Positions 53,403 to 62,797 of a stretch of DNA of 64,000 nucleotides are shown here, piece by piece. How positions within the stretch are numbered: the first letter of the stretch is position 1; every line of letters starts with the position of its first letter. Both the position numbers and the translations under genes were made by a program. A model generated the notes under the pieces. It ran no database searches. It worked only from the letters and a program-made list of their open reading frames with translations, and had not been told where the DNA came from. Source of the stretch: Paenalicyclobacillus ferrooxydans (GTDB taxonomy: Bacteria; Bacillota; Bacilli; Alicyclobacillales; Alicyclobacillaceae); NCBI RefSeq assembly GCF_001399675.1, contig NZ_LJCO01000042.1:80056-144055 (forward strand), read 5' to 3'.

Positions 53403-55691
53403 TTATTGAGGTACCCGATCCACCTCCTTGAAGGTCCCGAGCACAAGCTCCAGCCCAGTTGTATTTTCGGCGATCACGGTCTCCGTCCGACCATCTTCTC
53501 CCCGTCTCAACTCGAGAGACAGACATCCGTTGCCGATCGGGATCCCGACGATGGACAATCGCGTCACTTGGCTTGGCAACTCGGGCCCCATGTAAACCTT
53601 GCCGCCTGGGACGTCCGGTTGCAGATTCAGGATGGACTGCAACACGAGCAGCGGAGTCGCAGCGGCCCACGCCTGCGGTGAGCAGGACACGGGATACGGA
53701 ACGGGGGCTTGCACGGACTCTGCACTGAGTCCACCGTACAGTTCAGGCAACCTCCACAGGTCGAAACCTTCACTGGCTCTAAGCAACCCCTCGGTCACCT
53801 GGCCTACCGCGTCGTGGCGTCCATATTTCGCCATACCTGCGATGATGATGGAGTTGTCGTGCGGCCAGACCGATCCATTGTGGTACGAAATTGGGTTGTA
53901 GCGGACTTCTTTGGTCGATAAGGTGCGAATCCCAAAGCCGCTGTTCATGTCATCTTCAAGCAATCGGTCAATCAGCCGATTCGCGAGACGGTGCGGCAAG
54001 ATACCGCTCCACAGCACCTGCCCCATGTTCGAGGACGCAGGCTCAACGCGCTGCTTGTTTCCGTCTAACGCAAGAGCTACGGTATTTTCCGCATCTATCC
54101 AGAATTTATCGATGAAACGCTGTTGCAGGCGTTCGGCCTTCTGTTTCGCATCGGCAGCCAAGTCTTCGCGGCCTAGCAGATGATACACTTCTGCCCACTT
54201 GGCATAGGCGCGGTACACATAGCCCTGAACTTCACACAAGGCAATGCTGCCCTTGGCGAATTCCCCGTCCTGGTGCATGACCGAGTCTCCGGAGTCCTTC
54301 CAGCCCTGGTTCGAGATACCGCCTTCCGCCTCGCGCTGATACTCGATGAAACCGTCTCCGTCTCTGTCTCCGTAGTTCTCCATCCAAGCGAATGCGCGCT
54401 TCACGTTGTCGGTGAGGCTCCGGATGAAATCGAGATCGCCCGTCCAGGACAGATAGTCCGCCGCGAGGTTCAAAAACAACGGTGTCGCATCAATCGTGCC
54501 ATAGTAAGGACCAAACGGTTTTAGACCGATCCGAGTCAGCTCGCCTGGGCGAAGCTCGTGCATGATCTTCCCCGGTTGCTCGTCGCGGGTGGGATTCAGC
54601 TCCGTCCCTTGGAACATAGCCATGGTAGCGAGTGTACCCCGCGCCATGTCCTGATTGACAGACAGAGATTGCATGGCCGTAATTAAGCTGTCGCGCCCGA
54701 ACGGAACGGAATACCAAGGCACACCGGCAACCGGGAATGATCCGTATCCGATGTCCGTCGCGAGCATCCGCAGGTCTCTAAGGCCCCTCTGATACCAGCG
54801 CTCGAACACTTCTTCGCCTGTGACGCGAGGCGCGCGATTGAACCAATTTTGGTAGGAAGACGCAATGCGTTCCTTCTCCACGTGAACGGCATCCAAAACG
54901 TTTTGGTTTTCGTCAATGCCTGGAACGAATGCGGCGGTGGAATCTGAGACGGCCGACGACGTGGTGAGGGCGGCCACGGCCGGTTCTGCGACTCCCGTGG
55001 CCTGGGAGTCAGCAACAGCACCCTGCGCGCCCTGTTGTTCAGCAGCCTCCACAATGGTCGGCGCGACGATGACGACCCATCTTCGCACGCTTTGTGCTGG
55101 GATTTGCAGCGTCAGGGACAATTCCCCGCGCCCGTCCTTCATTGCAGCCTGAACGTCCATGTCATCATCTGCGGCAAACGCCACTACCGTGCGACACAAG
55201 ACACCATCTACGGCCCGGTAGGAAAACACCAAGGACTTCTGCTCCACAGAGGCGTCAATCTGTCTCGTAATGGTCTGCTCTGCGTATCCGCGAACATCAA
55301 ACATGTCCGCGTAGTCTGCGGATGCCGTGTACGCAAAATCGAACGTCAAAGGTTCATCGCTGAAGTTCTCGAACGAACACTCTTCGTAAAAGCGGTCACC
55401 GCTTACAAACTGCTGACGGGTCACAAGAACCGACTGATCCTGCACAAAACCGCCATTATTTCCAGTCATTGCGGTGTTCGAGTACCAGAAGGATGCTTGG
55501 AAGTTCTGTGCACTGTCCGATCCGATCCGACGAAGGTTTCCCGGCCCTGCGTGCCACTTCCACTCAGAGAGAACCCTCGTATCATGCAAAAACAATCCAT
55601 ACCCATCTCTGTTCTGTTCTTTCTCAGGTAATTGCCCATCCAGATCTGACAGATAGAATAGGTCGTTCTCTTTAATCACGTGAAATTCCAT
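53403..55691 (-). CDS. amylo-alpha-1,6-glucosidase / glycogen-debranching-like glycosidase
   Basis: The ATG at 55691 (MEFHVIKENDLFYLSD) follows GGAGGGA; the frame extends to 55742. The 762-residue protein has an N-terminal beta domain (GDE_N type; GYGLFLHDTRVLSEW) and an (alpha/alpha)6 catalytic domain (about 330-700; SVPFGRDSLITAM, GWKDSGDSVMH, YHNGSVWPHDNSII). The likely acids are in QGWKDSGD and the NGSVWPHD region. A 45-residue Ala/Val/Ser-rich insert (about 235-280) separates the domains. It should debranch or trim alpha-glucan oligosaccharides, matching the importer. There is no signal peptide, so it acts inside the cell. Confidence 0.87.
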   Translation of the reverse strand: MEFHVIKENDLFYLSDLDGQLPEKEQNRDGYGLFLHDTRVLSEWKWHAGPGNLRRIGSDSAQNFQASFWYSNTAMTGNNGGFVQDQSVLVTRQQFVSGDRFYEECSFENFSDEPLTFDFAYTASADYADMFDVRGYAEQTITRQIDASVEQKSLVFSYRAVDGVLCRTVVAFAADDDMDVQAAMKDGRGELSLTLQIPAQSVRRWVVIVAPTIVEAAEQQGAQGAVADSQATGVAEPAVAALTTSSAVSDSTAAFVPGIDENQNVLDAVHVEKERIASSYQNWFNRAPRVTGEEVFERWYQRGLRDLRMLATDIGYGSFPVAGVPWYSVPFGRDSLITAMQSLSVNQDMARGTLATMAMFQGTELNPTRDEQPGKIMHELRPGELTRIGLKPFGPYYGTIDATPLFLNLAADYLSWTGDLDFIRSLTDNVKRAFAWMENYGDRDGDGFIEYQREAEGGISNQGWKDSGDSVMHQDGEFAKGSIALCEVQGYVYRAYAKWAEVYHLLGREDLAADAKQKAERLQQRFIDKFWIDAENTVALALDGNKQRVEPASSNMGQVLWSGILPHRLANRLIDRLLEDDMNSGFGIRTLSTKEVRYNPISYHNGSVWPHDNSIIIAGMAKYGRHDAVGQVTEGLLRASEGFDLWRLPELYGGLSAESVQAPVPYPVSCSPQAWAAATPLLVLQSILNLQPDVPGGKVYMGPELPSQVTRLSIVGIPIGNGCLSLELRRGEDGRTETVIAENTTGLELVLGTFKEVDRVPQ

Positions 55692-56202
55692 GCTGTAGTC
55701 CCTCCATGTTAGCCACTCGTGGTGAATCAGCGTCATTGGCAATCTTGAGAACGTGATTCGTGATTTTCGCTGCTGATGCGTGATGCTTCGACCTCGGACG
55801 TAATTTCTCGGCCGGTTTCGTCCGAAACGTTTTCGGTATAGGGTAAGGTATTTGATATTTTGTAATGTCGTGCGTGAATGCCCTTACTCGGCACGGTCTA
55901 GCTGATTCCAACCACTAGCTGATTCCAACCGTGTTATACATTCAATCTAGTCCTCTTATCTAACCGGTGGTTTTAGATATAGAATCGGTTTCGGATAGTG
56001 AACTGATTTAGACACCATTGCGGACATGACAAGTAAGTATGCGTGCATGCTGAGACGAGCCTTAGTATGCTCACATCGTGTATGCGCATTCATTTCACCA
56101 TAAGGCTCAAATCGTTATGGTGAAGAGAGTGACGATTACGGCGTCTCAGATATCGCACAGACCATTCCAGCCAAGGACGTGACGATGCCAAGGACGTGGG
56201 GA
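55692..56202. other. 510-base intergenic region between regulator and glucosidase operon
   Basis: It contains the LacI-type operator at 55822-55836. No gene is recognised. TTCCAACCACTAGCTGA is repeated near 55900-55930. Confidence 0.5.
55822..55836. promoter_or_regulatory. LacI-type operator upstream of the glucosidase operon
   Basis: CCGAAACGTTTTCGG is a 15-base near-palindrome. It equals the 16-base perfect site CCGAAAACGTTTTCGG next to the LacI gene, minus one A. It is about 130 bases upstream of the glucosidase start. Confidence 0.72.
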
Positions 56203-57207
56203 TTACGAAGTCTCACGGACGATGAGTTCCGGCGAGAGCATTCTACCCTCACCCAGTCTGTTGTCGTCGAGCATCCCGATCAGGAGATCGGTCGCAGTCG
56301 TACCCATTTCATACCGTGGCTGCGCAATGGTCGAAACAGTCGGACTCACAAATTGAGTCAGATCAATGTTGTCAAACCCCACGATAGCCAGGTCCCCAGG
56401 CACCTGAATGCCTTGTTCTCGGCAGTAGCGTAAAGCGCCAATCGCCATCAGATCCGACGCGAAATAGACGGCCGTCATGTCCTTGTGGCGCTCTAGCAGC
56501 TCTTTCAACCCACGAATGCCGCCCTGTAATGTAAAGTCTGCATTGTACACCCAGTCTTCTTCATAGGGAATCTTTTGTACACGAAGCGCATCTTCGTATC
56601 CCCTGCGGCGCTCCTGGCTGACCGCCGCCTGCTGATGCCCGTTCACAAAACCAATTTTGCGATGACCTCTTTCGAGCAAGTGCCGGACAGCAAATCGCGA
56701 TCCGTTGACGTTGTCCGTCATAACGTACGCACAGTGTTTGCTGATGAGCGGCAAGTCGATCACGACGCTCGGCAAAGGAGCTTCAACCACTTCATGAACA
56801 TAGGGGTCGTCCAAGCGAATTCCCATAACGATAACCCCGTCGAAACGCTTTTCCGTGCACAAATCCAAGTAGGAGACCAATCTTTGTTGAGCAGTTGTGG
56901 TGCTGACCAGGGTCAAGTCGTATCCAACGGCGGCAAGCCGCTCATGAATACCGGCCAGTACGTCAAACATGAAGTACTGTCCGCCTGGCTCTCGGTTGAA
57001 GTCCGAAATTAACAGCCCAATGGTGCGTGTACGTTTCATCACCAAGCTTCTCGCGACTTGGCTCGGACGATAGTTCAGACGCTCCGCTACTTCCAAAACC
57101 TTGCGTTTGGTGTCGAGATTTACGTCTGAATAGCCATTTAAGGCGCGGGAAACCGTAGTGATAGAGACTCCTGCAGCTTTTGCTACTTCGCGTATGGTGA
57201 CTGTCAT
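56203..57207 (-). CDS. LacI-family repressor of the alpha-glucoside operon
   Basis: The 334-residue protein has an N-terminal LacI helix-turn-helix (TIREVAKAAGVSITTVSRALNG) and hinge (YRPSQVARSLVMKRTRTIGLLI), then a sugar-binding domain (VFASDLMAIGAL-type, VGFDNIDL). Operator-like palindromes lie directly upstream of this gene and upstream of the glucosidase operon, so it probably represses both and is released by an imported sugar. It is co-directional with the operon but separated by 510 bases. Confidence 0.92.
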   Translation of the reverse strand: MTVTIREVAKAAGVSITTVSRALNGYSDVNLDTKRKVLEVAERLNYRPSQVARSLVMKRTRTIGLLISDFNREPGGQYFMFDVLAGIHERLAAVGYDLTLVSTTTAQQRLVSYLDLCTEKRFDGVIVMGIRLDDPYVHEVVEAPLPSVVIDLPLISKHCAYVMTDNVNGSRFAVRHLLERGHRKIGFVNGHQQAAVSQERRRGYEDALRVQKIPYEEDWVYNADFTLQGGIRGLKELLERHKDMTAVYFASDLMAIGALRYCREQGIQVPGDLAIVGFDNIDLTQFVSPTVSTIAQPRYEMGTTATDLLIGMLDDNRLGEGRMLSPELIVRETS

Positions 57208-57252
57208 TTCATGCTCAACCTACTTCTAATTTCGACTATGAGGCCATAGTAT

Positions 57253-57268
57253 CCGAAAACGTTTTCGG
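57253..57268. promoter_or_regulatory. LacI-type operator of the regulator gene
   Basis: CCGAAAACGTTTTCGG is a perfect 16-base palindrome with the AACGTT core usual for LacI/CcpA-family sites, 46 bases upstream of the repressor start. Confidence 0.8.
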
Positions 57269-57351
57269 CGTCAACTATCTTAGCAGCATTCCAGTTTAGT
57301 GCCAGTCACTGTAGTTCCAGTCGCTCGTGTGGAACAGCATCCTTGAACAAA

Positions 57352-58030
57352 TTGACCCCTTCCACCCGCGGCTAAGTCGCCCGTAGCGACTTAGCGTCCA
57401 CATTTCCTCTATTTAAGTCGGTCCCGCCGACTAAGCAAAACGCTTCAGCATCGTCTAAGTCGGTTTCACCGACTTACATGGGCTCTGCGGCCCCTTCCAC
57501 CCGCGGCTAAGTCGCTCACAGCGACTTAGCGACCACATTTTCTCTCTTTAAGTCGGTGCCGCCGACTAAGCAAAACGCTTCAGCATCGTCTAAGTCGGTT
57601 TCACCGACTTACATGGGCTCTGCGGCCCGTTCGGACATCCGCTAAGTCGCCCGCAGCGACTTAGCGACCACATTTTCTCTCTTTAAGTCGGTGCCACCGA
57701 CTAAGCAAAACGCTTCAGCATGGTCTAAGTCGGTTTCACCGACTTACATGGGCTCTGCGGCCCGTTCGGACATCGGCTAAGTCGCTCACAGCGACTTAGC
57801 GACCACATTTTCTCTCTTTAAGTCGGTGCCGCCGACTAAGCAAAACGCTTCAGCATCGTCTAAGTCGGTTTCACCGACTTACATGGGCTCTGCGGCCCGT
57901 TCGGACATCCGCTAAGTCGCTCACAGCGACTTAGCGACCACATTTTCTCGACTTAAGTCGGTCCCGCCGACTAAGCAAAACGCTCCAGCATGGTCTAAGT
58001 CGGTTTCACCGACTTACATGGGCTCCGCGT
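57352..58030. repeat. 135-bp tandem array, five units each with three hairpins
   Basis: Unit starts (GCTAAGTCGC) are at 57371, 57506, 57641, 57776 and 57911, exactly 135 bases apart. Each unit has GCTAAGTCGC-5-GCGACTTAGC, then TAAGTCGG-5-CCGACTAA (one mismatch), then TAAGTCGG-5-CCGACTTA, all with 5-base loops. The first two units share CCCCTTCCACCCGCG before the hairpins, the others CCCGTTCGGACATCS. TAA/TAG triplets in the hairpins close most frames, so the array is non-coding. Confidence 0.96.
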
Positions 58031-58167
58031 CCACTCCCGCTGACTTAACAATCGGCATCTACCAGATAAAACCTAAAACCTCCCATATTCCGACGGTGTA
58101 TTGTGACAGGATTTTCCGGCTGTGCGTTATAGAATTTCCTTACCGCAAATGGATGGGGGCATAAATT

Positions 58168-58290
58168 GTGCGCGAGAATCATATGGCGACAGTAACCAAA
58201 AAAAGTTTTAAAACAGTCGACCTAGTATGGTACCTGATCCCGGCGATTGCCACCGGACTCACATGGTGGTTTCTCACCAAGCCAATGTAG
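58168..58290 (+). CDS. 40-residue single-helix membrane protein
   Basis: GTG 58168 follows GATGGGGG by about 7-8 bases (product MRENHMATVTKKSFK); an internal ATG at 58183 is an alternative giving 35 residues. One hydrophobic helix (DLVWYLIPAIATGLTWWFL) is followed by TKPM. It lies 40 bases before the next gene on the same strand. It is too short to assign a function. Confidence 0.55.
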   Translation: MRENHMATVTKKSFKTVDLVWYLIPAIATGLTWWFLTKPM

Positions 58291-58330
58291 TTTGACAACT
58301 GGATACCCAAAAGGGATAGGGTGATACGTC

Positions 58331-58795
58331 ATGAAAACAAGAGTCCTCAAGTGGTATCAGATTGTGGGGTATGCAGTTGACGACAGTAACATGGAAAACC
58401 CATTTACCTACTTGGTTGAATCCGAGTCACCGCATAACGTCCTGAAGCTTCATGGCGGACGGCGCCGGTGCGAAACGGCTGACGGAAAATCGGTTCTCGT
58501 TCAGTTCCCAACCCGCGAGAAAGATGTAAAGTGGATGCCGAACTGGACGCCAACGGACGTATATCTCGTGGGATTGTCTGGAGCCCCCGGTACAGCAGGA
58601 GCCTCTGGCTCCACCGGGGTCACGAAGGTCATCCCCGTAACCAAGTACTTGTGCACGTGCGGCCGAGAGCATTTCTCAGAACATCCCTACCGTTCGGTCT
58701 GGTGCAAATGCGGGCAGAAGGCCTTTCCTGTTCCGCAGCCGTGGGAAGCCCAAGCTGCGCAACACCCGCCTGAAGGAACGCACCCTGACATGTAG
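58331..58795 (+). CDS. hypothetical protein with a collagen-like segment and CxC zinc motif
   Basis: The 154-residue protein starts at ATG 58331 with an AGGGTGAT site. The N-terminal 90 residues look beta-rich. A short Gly-x-x stretch (LSGAPGTAGASGSTG) follows, then CTCG and CKCG about 22 residues apart, a possible zinc ribbon. The end HPDM and stop lie in the first unit of a 12-bp tandem repeat. No family is recognised. Confidence 0.65.
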   Translation: MKTRVLKWYQIVGYAVDDSNMENPFTYLVESESPHNVLKLHGGRRRCETADGKSVLVQFPTREKDVKWMPNWTPTDVYLVGLSGAPGTAGASGSTGVTKVIPVTKYLCTCGREHFSEHPYRSVWCKCGQKAFPVPQPWEAQAAQHPPEGTHPDM

Positions 58796-58855
58796 CCTGA
58801 CATGTAGCCTGACATGTAGCCTGACATGTAGCCTGACATGTAGCCTGACATGCAG
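58784..58855. repeat. 12-bp tandem repeat starting at a stop codon
   Basis: CCTGACATGTAG is repeated six times (the last copy with one change). The TAG of the first copy is the stop codon of the preceding gene. Confidence 0.95.
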
Positions 58856-58929
58856 CCTATCTTCACGTCACCCGTGGGAAGCGGACGCATCCAACACCAG
58901 ATCTGCAGGATCGCGCCCAGGCATGAGGC

Positions 58930-59937
58930 CTACTTCACCTCGGCGGCCTGAAACGCTGGCATCACGTGCTTCGCAAACAACTCCATGCTGCGCAGAACCT
59001 TCTTCTGCTCGAGTCCGCCGAAGTTCATGAAGGCCATGAAATGGTTGACGCCAATCTCCTGATAGGCCTTAATTTGCTCGATCACGTCGTCGGGTGTACC
59101 AAAGATAGCCTGCTGGCGAGCCCGCAGGTCCTCGTACTGAATGTTCTTTCCGTACTGGCGTGTGCGGAGGTACAGGTTGATCGCCTCCTTGGCGTTCTCC
59201 TCGGCCTCCGCTAGAGACTCAGCAACGTGGACGTGGAAGGCAATCGGCATCTCGAGGGCATCGGGATCGCCATGGCCGCGCGCCCGGTACTCGTCCTTGT
59301 AGGTCTCGATGACGTCGGCCATCTCCGCGCGGGAATTGCTGTTCACGTACGCGATGCCCATGATCCGGTGCCCCGCCCTCGCCACATACCTCACTGGCTC
59401 TTTGCGCAGCGACGCGACCCAGAACTCGGGCGGCTGTTGGACAGGCGTGACATTCAGCTGAACCTCCGGCACCTGGTAATAGGGGCCGTTGTGACTGAAC
59501 CGCTCCCCCGTCCAGGCTTTGAGCAGCACGTCAAACGCATCATTGAAGCGCAGCGCCTTGTCCTCCATCGGGATCTGAAAACCCGCGAATTCGGCGGCGA
59601 TATACCCGCTGCCAAGGCCCATGTTCAGGCGCCCGCCAGAGAGGATATCGAGGGTGGCGTAGTCTTCGGCGATCTCGATTGGATCGTGCAACGGCAGCAC
59701 GGAGACGGAGACGCCGAGCCGGATCCGCTTCGTTTGCCTAGCGACCGACGCGAGCAACATCTGCGGCGAAGTGCTCACGCCGTACTCGCTGAAGTGATGC
59801 TCCGCATACCAGACAGCATCGTATCCGAGCTCGTCTGCAAGGATGGTCTGCTCTGCCACCTCGTCGTAAATCTGGCCTACGCTTCGCGGAATGCAATTTT
59901 GGTAATTGTCGAAGACGGTAAAGGTGCTGAATTTCAT
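58930..59937 (-). CDS. luciferase-like (LLM class) flavin-dependent monooxygenase
   Basis: The 335-residue protein has the bacterial-luciferase-like TIM barrel: YDAVWYAEHHFSEYG near residue 45, RIRLGVSVSVLPLHDPIEIAEDYATLDILSGGR-type block seen in parts, and a C-terminal GTPDDVIEQIKAYQE motif. It uses reduced flavin and oxygen on an unknown substrate. The start is ATG 59937. It is a single gene, divergent from the lipoprotein. Confidence 0.9.
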   Translation of the reverse strand: MKFSTFTVFDNYQNCIPRSVGQIYDEVAEQTILADELGYDAVWYAEHHFSEYGVSTSPQMLLASVARQTKRIRLGVSVSVLPLHDPIEIAEDYATLDILSGGRLNMGLGSGYIAAEFAGFQIPMEDKALRFNDAFDVLLKAWTGERFSHNGPYYQVPEVQLNVTPVQQPPEFWVASLRKEPVRYVARAGHRIMGIAYVNSNSRAEMADVIETYKDEYRARGHGDPDALEMPIAFHVHVAESLAEAEENAKEAINLYLRTRQYGKNIQYEDLRARQQAIFGTPDDVIEQIKAYQEIGVNHFMAFMNFGGLEQKKVLRSMELFAKHVMPAFQAAEVK

Positions 59938-60137
59938 ATGGTGACGTCACTTCCTGTCGTTGTAATTGTACGAGCTATTATAAATCATATGATAATTATA
60001 GTGAGAGATGAGAACCTCATCGACAGACAGTGTGGTTGACGTGACTGCAAAGGGACTCGCCGCGCACTTGGTGGTTTCACGAAGCAGTCATGAAATAAAG
60101 TTAGAGTAAAAACTCGTTGGGGCCGGGGGGATGGGGG

Positions 60138-61430
60138 ATGGACCTGGTAAAGGCAAATGTAAAGGCAAATGTAAAGGTAAAGGCAAAGAGAAATCATCAA
60201 CAAAAACGTTTACTTGCAGTTATGGCCGCTACCACGTTGTTGGTGACCGGATGTGCTGCACAACAAGTAACCCATGCGACAGGTAGGGACACACCGAGAT
60301 CGGCATCAAACTCAACATCGAACTCAGTCCCCAACCAAACATCCAACCAAATATCAAATTCAGCATCCAACCCAACATCAAATTCGACATCAAATTCGAA
60401 CTCGACTGTTACAACTACACCTACAGTGTCAGTTCCCACAACGCCGACAATGTCAAATCCACAGGTTACGGTACACGGACAAACCATATCCGTCTCTGTA
60501 CTACTCACGAACACCAGTGACGTAGCTGCAACACTGAGTGCCACTCAGTTTGCTTTAACCAGTGGAGAACACGTACTCTCGCCAGCAAATTCATCGCAAG
60601 TCCCTGGTCAAATACCCGCTCATTCAAAGGTTCAGATTACGTTGTTGTTTGACAGTTCCAGTCTGGTCCCACGCTCATTTACAGCCAAGTTGGCATTTCA
60701 ACCATCGGATCGGCCTGAACAGTTCATGCCACTCGGCAATATCGCATTGCCTTCTGCAAACCCGGTTTCCACGCCGAAAATCTCCGGACCAACCGTGACA
60801 TTTGTTGAAAACAATGGGAACACGGTAACGCTTCCTGTTGTGGGAATTAAGTCGCAATATGGCATAGGTTCTCCTCCATCGTCCGTCGATCCGACTTTTC
60901 AAATTCCGCCTATTGATTTCAACATACCGGCTGATCAAGTGAGCCAACTTGCGGTCTATTGGGTGAATCGAGATCCTCTCTCAGAACCCGGATTCCTGTT
61001 TTTGGGTCCGAGAGGCTGGATTGCTACATCTGCTCTTATCGGAGCCGATGGATCGGAACGCTTTACAATTCAATCTCCAGCGGATCCGTCGCAAAAGCTC
61101 ACGGTTTCAGATGATGGGGGCTGCGCTGGATGTTCCATCATGGATATTGGTGCGTACTTCCCAAATATGCGTCAATGGGCGGTACAGCAAGGGTTTCCGC
61201 TACAGTCGCCGCCACTCTTTAAAGGGGAATATCAGCTAAACAAAAATACGATGTCTTACGCACTATATCCCCCTGCCCCTGGGTATGAAACGAACGGCGC
61301 GGCTTATATGAATCTGCCTGGAACCAACCAGAACATCTTCTTTGGCCAGGAGGAGATAACGATGCCGCCTTCAGATCACAGTCTGGAGACAACGATCTTG
61401 AACTTCTATCTCGCAAACATAGCAAAGTAA
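60138..61430 (+). CDS. lipoprotein with Asn/Ser/Thr-rich linker
   Basis: I choose ATG 60138 (MDLVKANVKANVKVKAK) behind GGGGGATGGGGG. The 430-residue precursor has a basic N-terminus with a repeated KANVKANVKVKA, a signal peptide and lipobox LVTGC. A 60-residue Asn/Ser/Thr/Pro-rich linker follows, then a beta-rich domain (about 105-200) and a C-terminal domain (about 215-430) with CAGCS. The middle domain resembles DUF4352-type immunoglobulin-like folds; the C-terminal part is not recognised. It is probably exposed on the outer face of the membrane. Confidence 0.8.
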   Translation: MDLVKANVKANVKVKAKRNHQQKRLLAVMAATTLLVTGCAAQQVTHATGRDTPRSASNSTSNSVPNQTSNQISNSASNPTSNSTSNSNSTVTTTPTVSVPTTPTMSNPQVTVHGQTISVSVLLTNTSDVAATLSATQFALTSGEHVLSPANSSQVPGQIPAHSKVQITLLFDSSSLVPRSFTAKLAFQPSDRPEQFMPLGNIALPSANPVSTPKISGPTVTFVENNGNTVTLPVVGIKSQYGIGSPPSSVDPTFQIPPIDFNIPADQVSQLAVYWVNRDPLSEPGFLFLGPRGWIATSALIGADGSERFTIQSPADPSQKLTVSDDGGCAGCSIMDIGAYFPNMRQWAVQQGFPLQSPPLFKGEYQLNKNTMSYALYPPAPGYETNGAAYMNLPGTNQNIFFGQEEITMPPSDHSLETTILNFYLANIAK

Positions 61431-61776
61431 CAAGTAACGCATGGCCGTATCCACCGAACTCTTGCAACTCTTCTTCAGCCGCAACGATCCTCTATACAGT
61501 ATGGGCATTGATACACACTGGGCATCTTCACAGCTTCGGTGAACAAATTTCTACAAAGCACATGTAAGAGCCCTCTGATTTGTAATCTATTCCTGTAAGG
61601 CGTAGGTTCGAGTTGGAAGGGGACGTAGGTTTTCACGAGGCTATTTCCGGGGCCTTCACAGGGCCTGTTACGAGGCCTTCACAGAGCCGTCACAGGGGCC
61701 TTGACCTGTCACGAGGCCTTCAGGACATGTTCACCTTGCGCTATCCACCTTCCAAATTGCGAGGAGGCGCAGCACA
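61431..61776. other. 346-base gap with GGCCTTCACAG repeats
   Basis: At about 61637-61730 the motif ACGAGGCCTTCA / GGGGCCTTCACAGGG recurs four to five times. No gene is recognised; the SDR promoter should lie here. Confidence 0.5.
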
Positions 61777-62538
61777 ATGGGACGCTTGCAAGACAAAGTC
61801 GCCATTATCACAGGTGCAGGCACTGGAATTGGGAAGCAAACCGCCTTGTTGTTCGCCGCAGAGGGAGCCAGCGTTGTAGTGACGGACATTCACGAGGAGA
61901 GCGGGAGTCAAACGGCCAACGAGATCGTTGAAAATGGCGGTGACGCACTGTTCTTTAAACACGATGTCCGATCAGAATCCGACTGGCAGCAAGTTGTGCA
62001 GACCACGGTTGAGAAGTACCAGAAGATTGATGTGTTGTTCAACAATGCTGGGATCTATTTGATTAAGCCGCTCACCGAGACAACCGTGGAAGAATGGGAA
62101 CGGTTGATGGGCATCAACGTAACGGGCGTGTTTCTCGGGATGAAGCACGTGCTGCCGGTGATGGCGAAGCAGCGGGCTGGATCGGTCATTAATGCATCGT
62201 CGGTCGCCGGCCTGATTGGGGCTGCAGGACATGCGCTGTATGGTGCAAGCAAGGGCGCAGTGCGTATCATGACCAAAGACGTTGCCGCGGAGTATGCCCC
62301 CTATCAAATTCGCGTGAATTCGATTCACCCGGGCTATATCCGCACAGGGATGGCTGAGTACGGCGCCCAGATGGCACAAGTCACAATGGAACAACTCGGA
62401 CAGGGGTATCCGCTGGGTCGACTTGGCGATCCGATGGACGTCGCCAAACTCGTGCTCTTCCTCGCCTCCGACGACTCTTCATATATCACCGCGACTGAGT
62501 TTGTCATCGACGGCGGCATGACGTCGATTCCGAGCTAG
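61777..62538 (+). CDS. short-chain dehydrogenase/reductase (SDR)
   Basis: The 253-residue protein is a classical SDR: cofactor motif TGAGTGIG (about 13-20), NNAG (about 90), catalytic Ser in NASSVAGL and YGASK with Tyr/Lys, and GG at the C terminus (VIDGGMT). Asp at the end of beta-2 (VVTDIH) suggests NAD preference. The start is ATG 61777 behind GAGGAGG. The substrate is not predictable. A strong terminator follows. Confidence 0.93.
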   Translation: MGRLQDKVAIITGAGTGIGKQTALLFAAEGASVVVTDIHEESGSQTANEIVENGGDALFFKHDVRSESDWQQVVQTTVEKYQKIDVLFNNAGIYLIKPLTETTVEEWERLMGINVTGVFLGMKHVLPVMAKQRAGSVINASSVAGLIGAAGHALYGASKGAVRIMTKDVAAEYAPYQIRVNSIHPGYIRTGMAEYGAQMAQVTMEQLGQGYPLGRLGDPMDVAKLVLFLASDDSSYITATEFVIDGGMTSIPS

Positions 62539-62620
62539 GACTAGGACAAAGTCTGGCTGGGTAAAGTCCGGGCAGATTGAGCAGCGGCGGACCCCGCTGG
62601 CAAAGCGTATTTCCTTTTAT

Positions 62621-62658
62621 AGAAAACCGGAGCCTCCTAATGAGGTCTCCGGTTTTCT
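62621..62658 (+). terminator. Rho-independent terminator after the SDR gene
   Basis: AGAAAACCGGAG and CTCCGGTTTTCT form a 12-bp stem with an inner CCTC/GAGG stem. It starts about 82 bases after the stop and is also usable on the other strand for the GGDEF gene. Confidence 0.8.
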
Positions 62659-62797
62659 GTACCTGTCTGTTGGAGGATGGAATATGTGTTCTAGATTGCT
62701 GACCTGGTTTATAAGGCTGCGTCGGTTACTATCTTGAAGAGATTATATCTTAGGGAGAAGATCCGCTAAACTTTGGAGTTATAAGTTCTATTTGACG

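Noticed and set aside
57352..58030. CRISPR array
   Set aside because: The whole 135-bp unit including intervening DNA is repeated; there are no unique spacers, and no cas gene is nearby.
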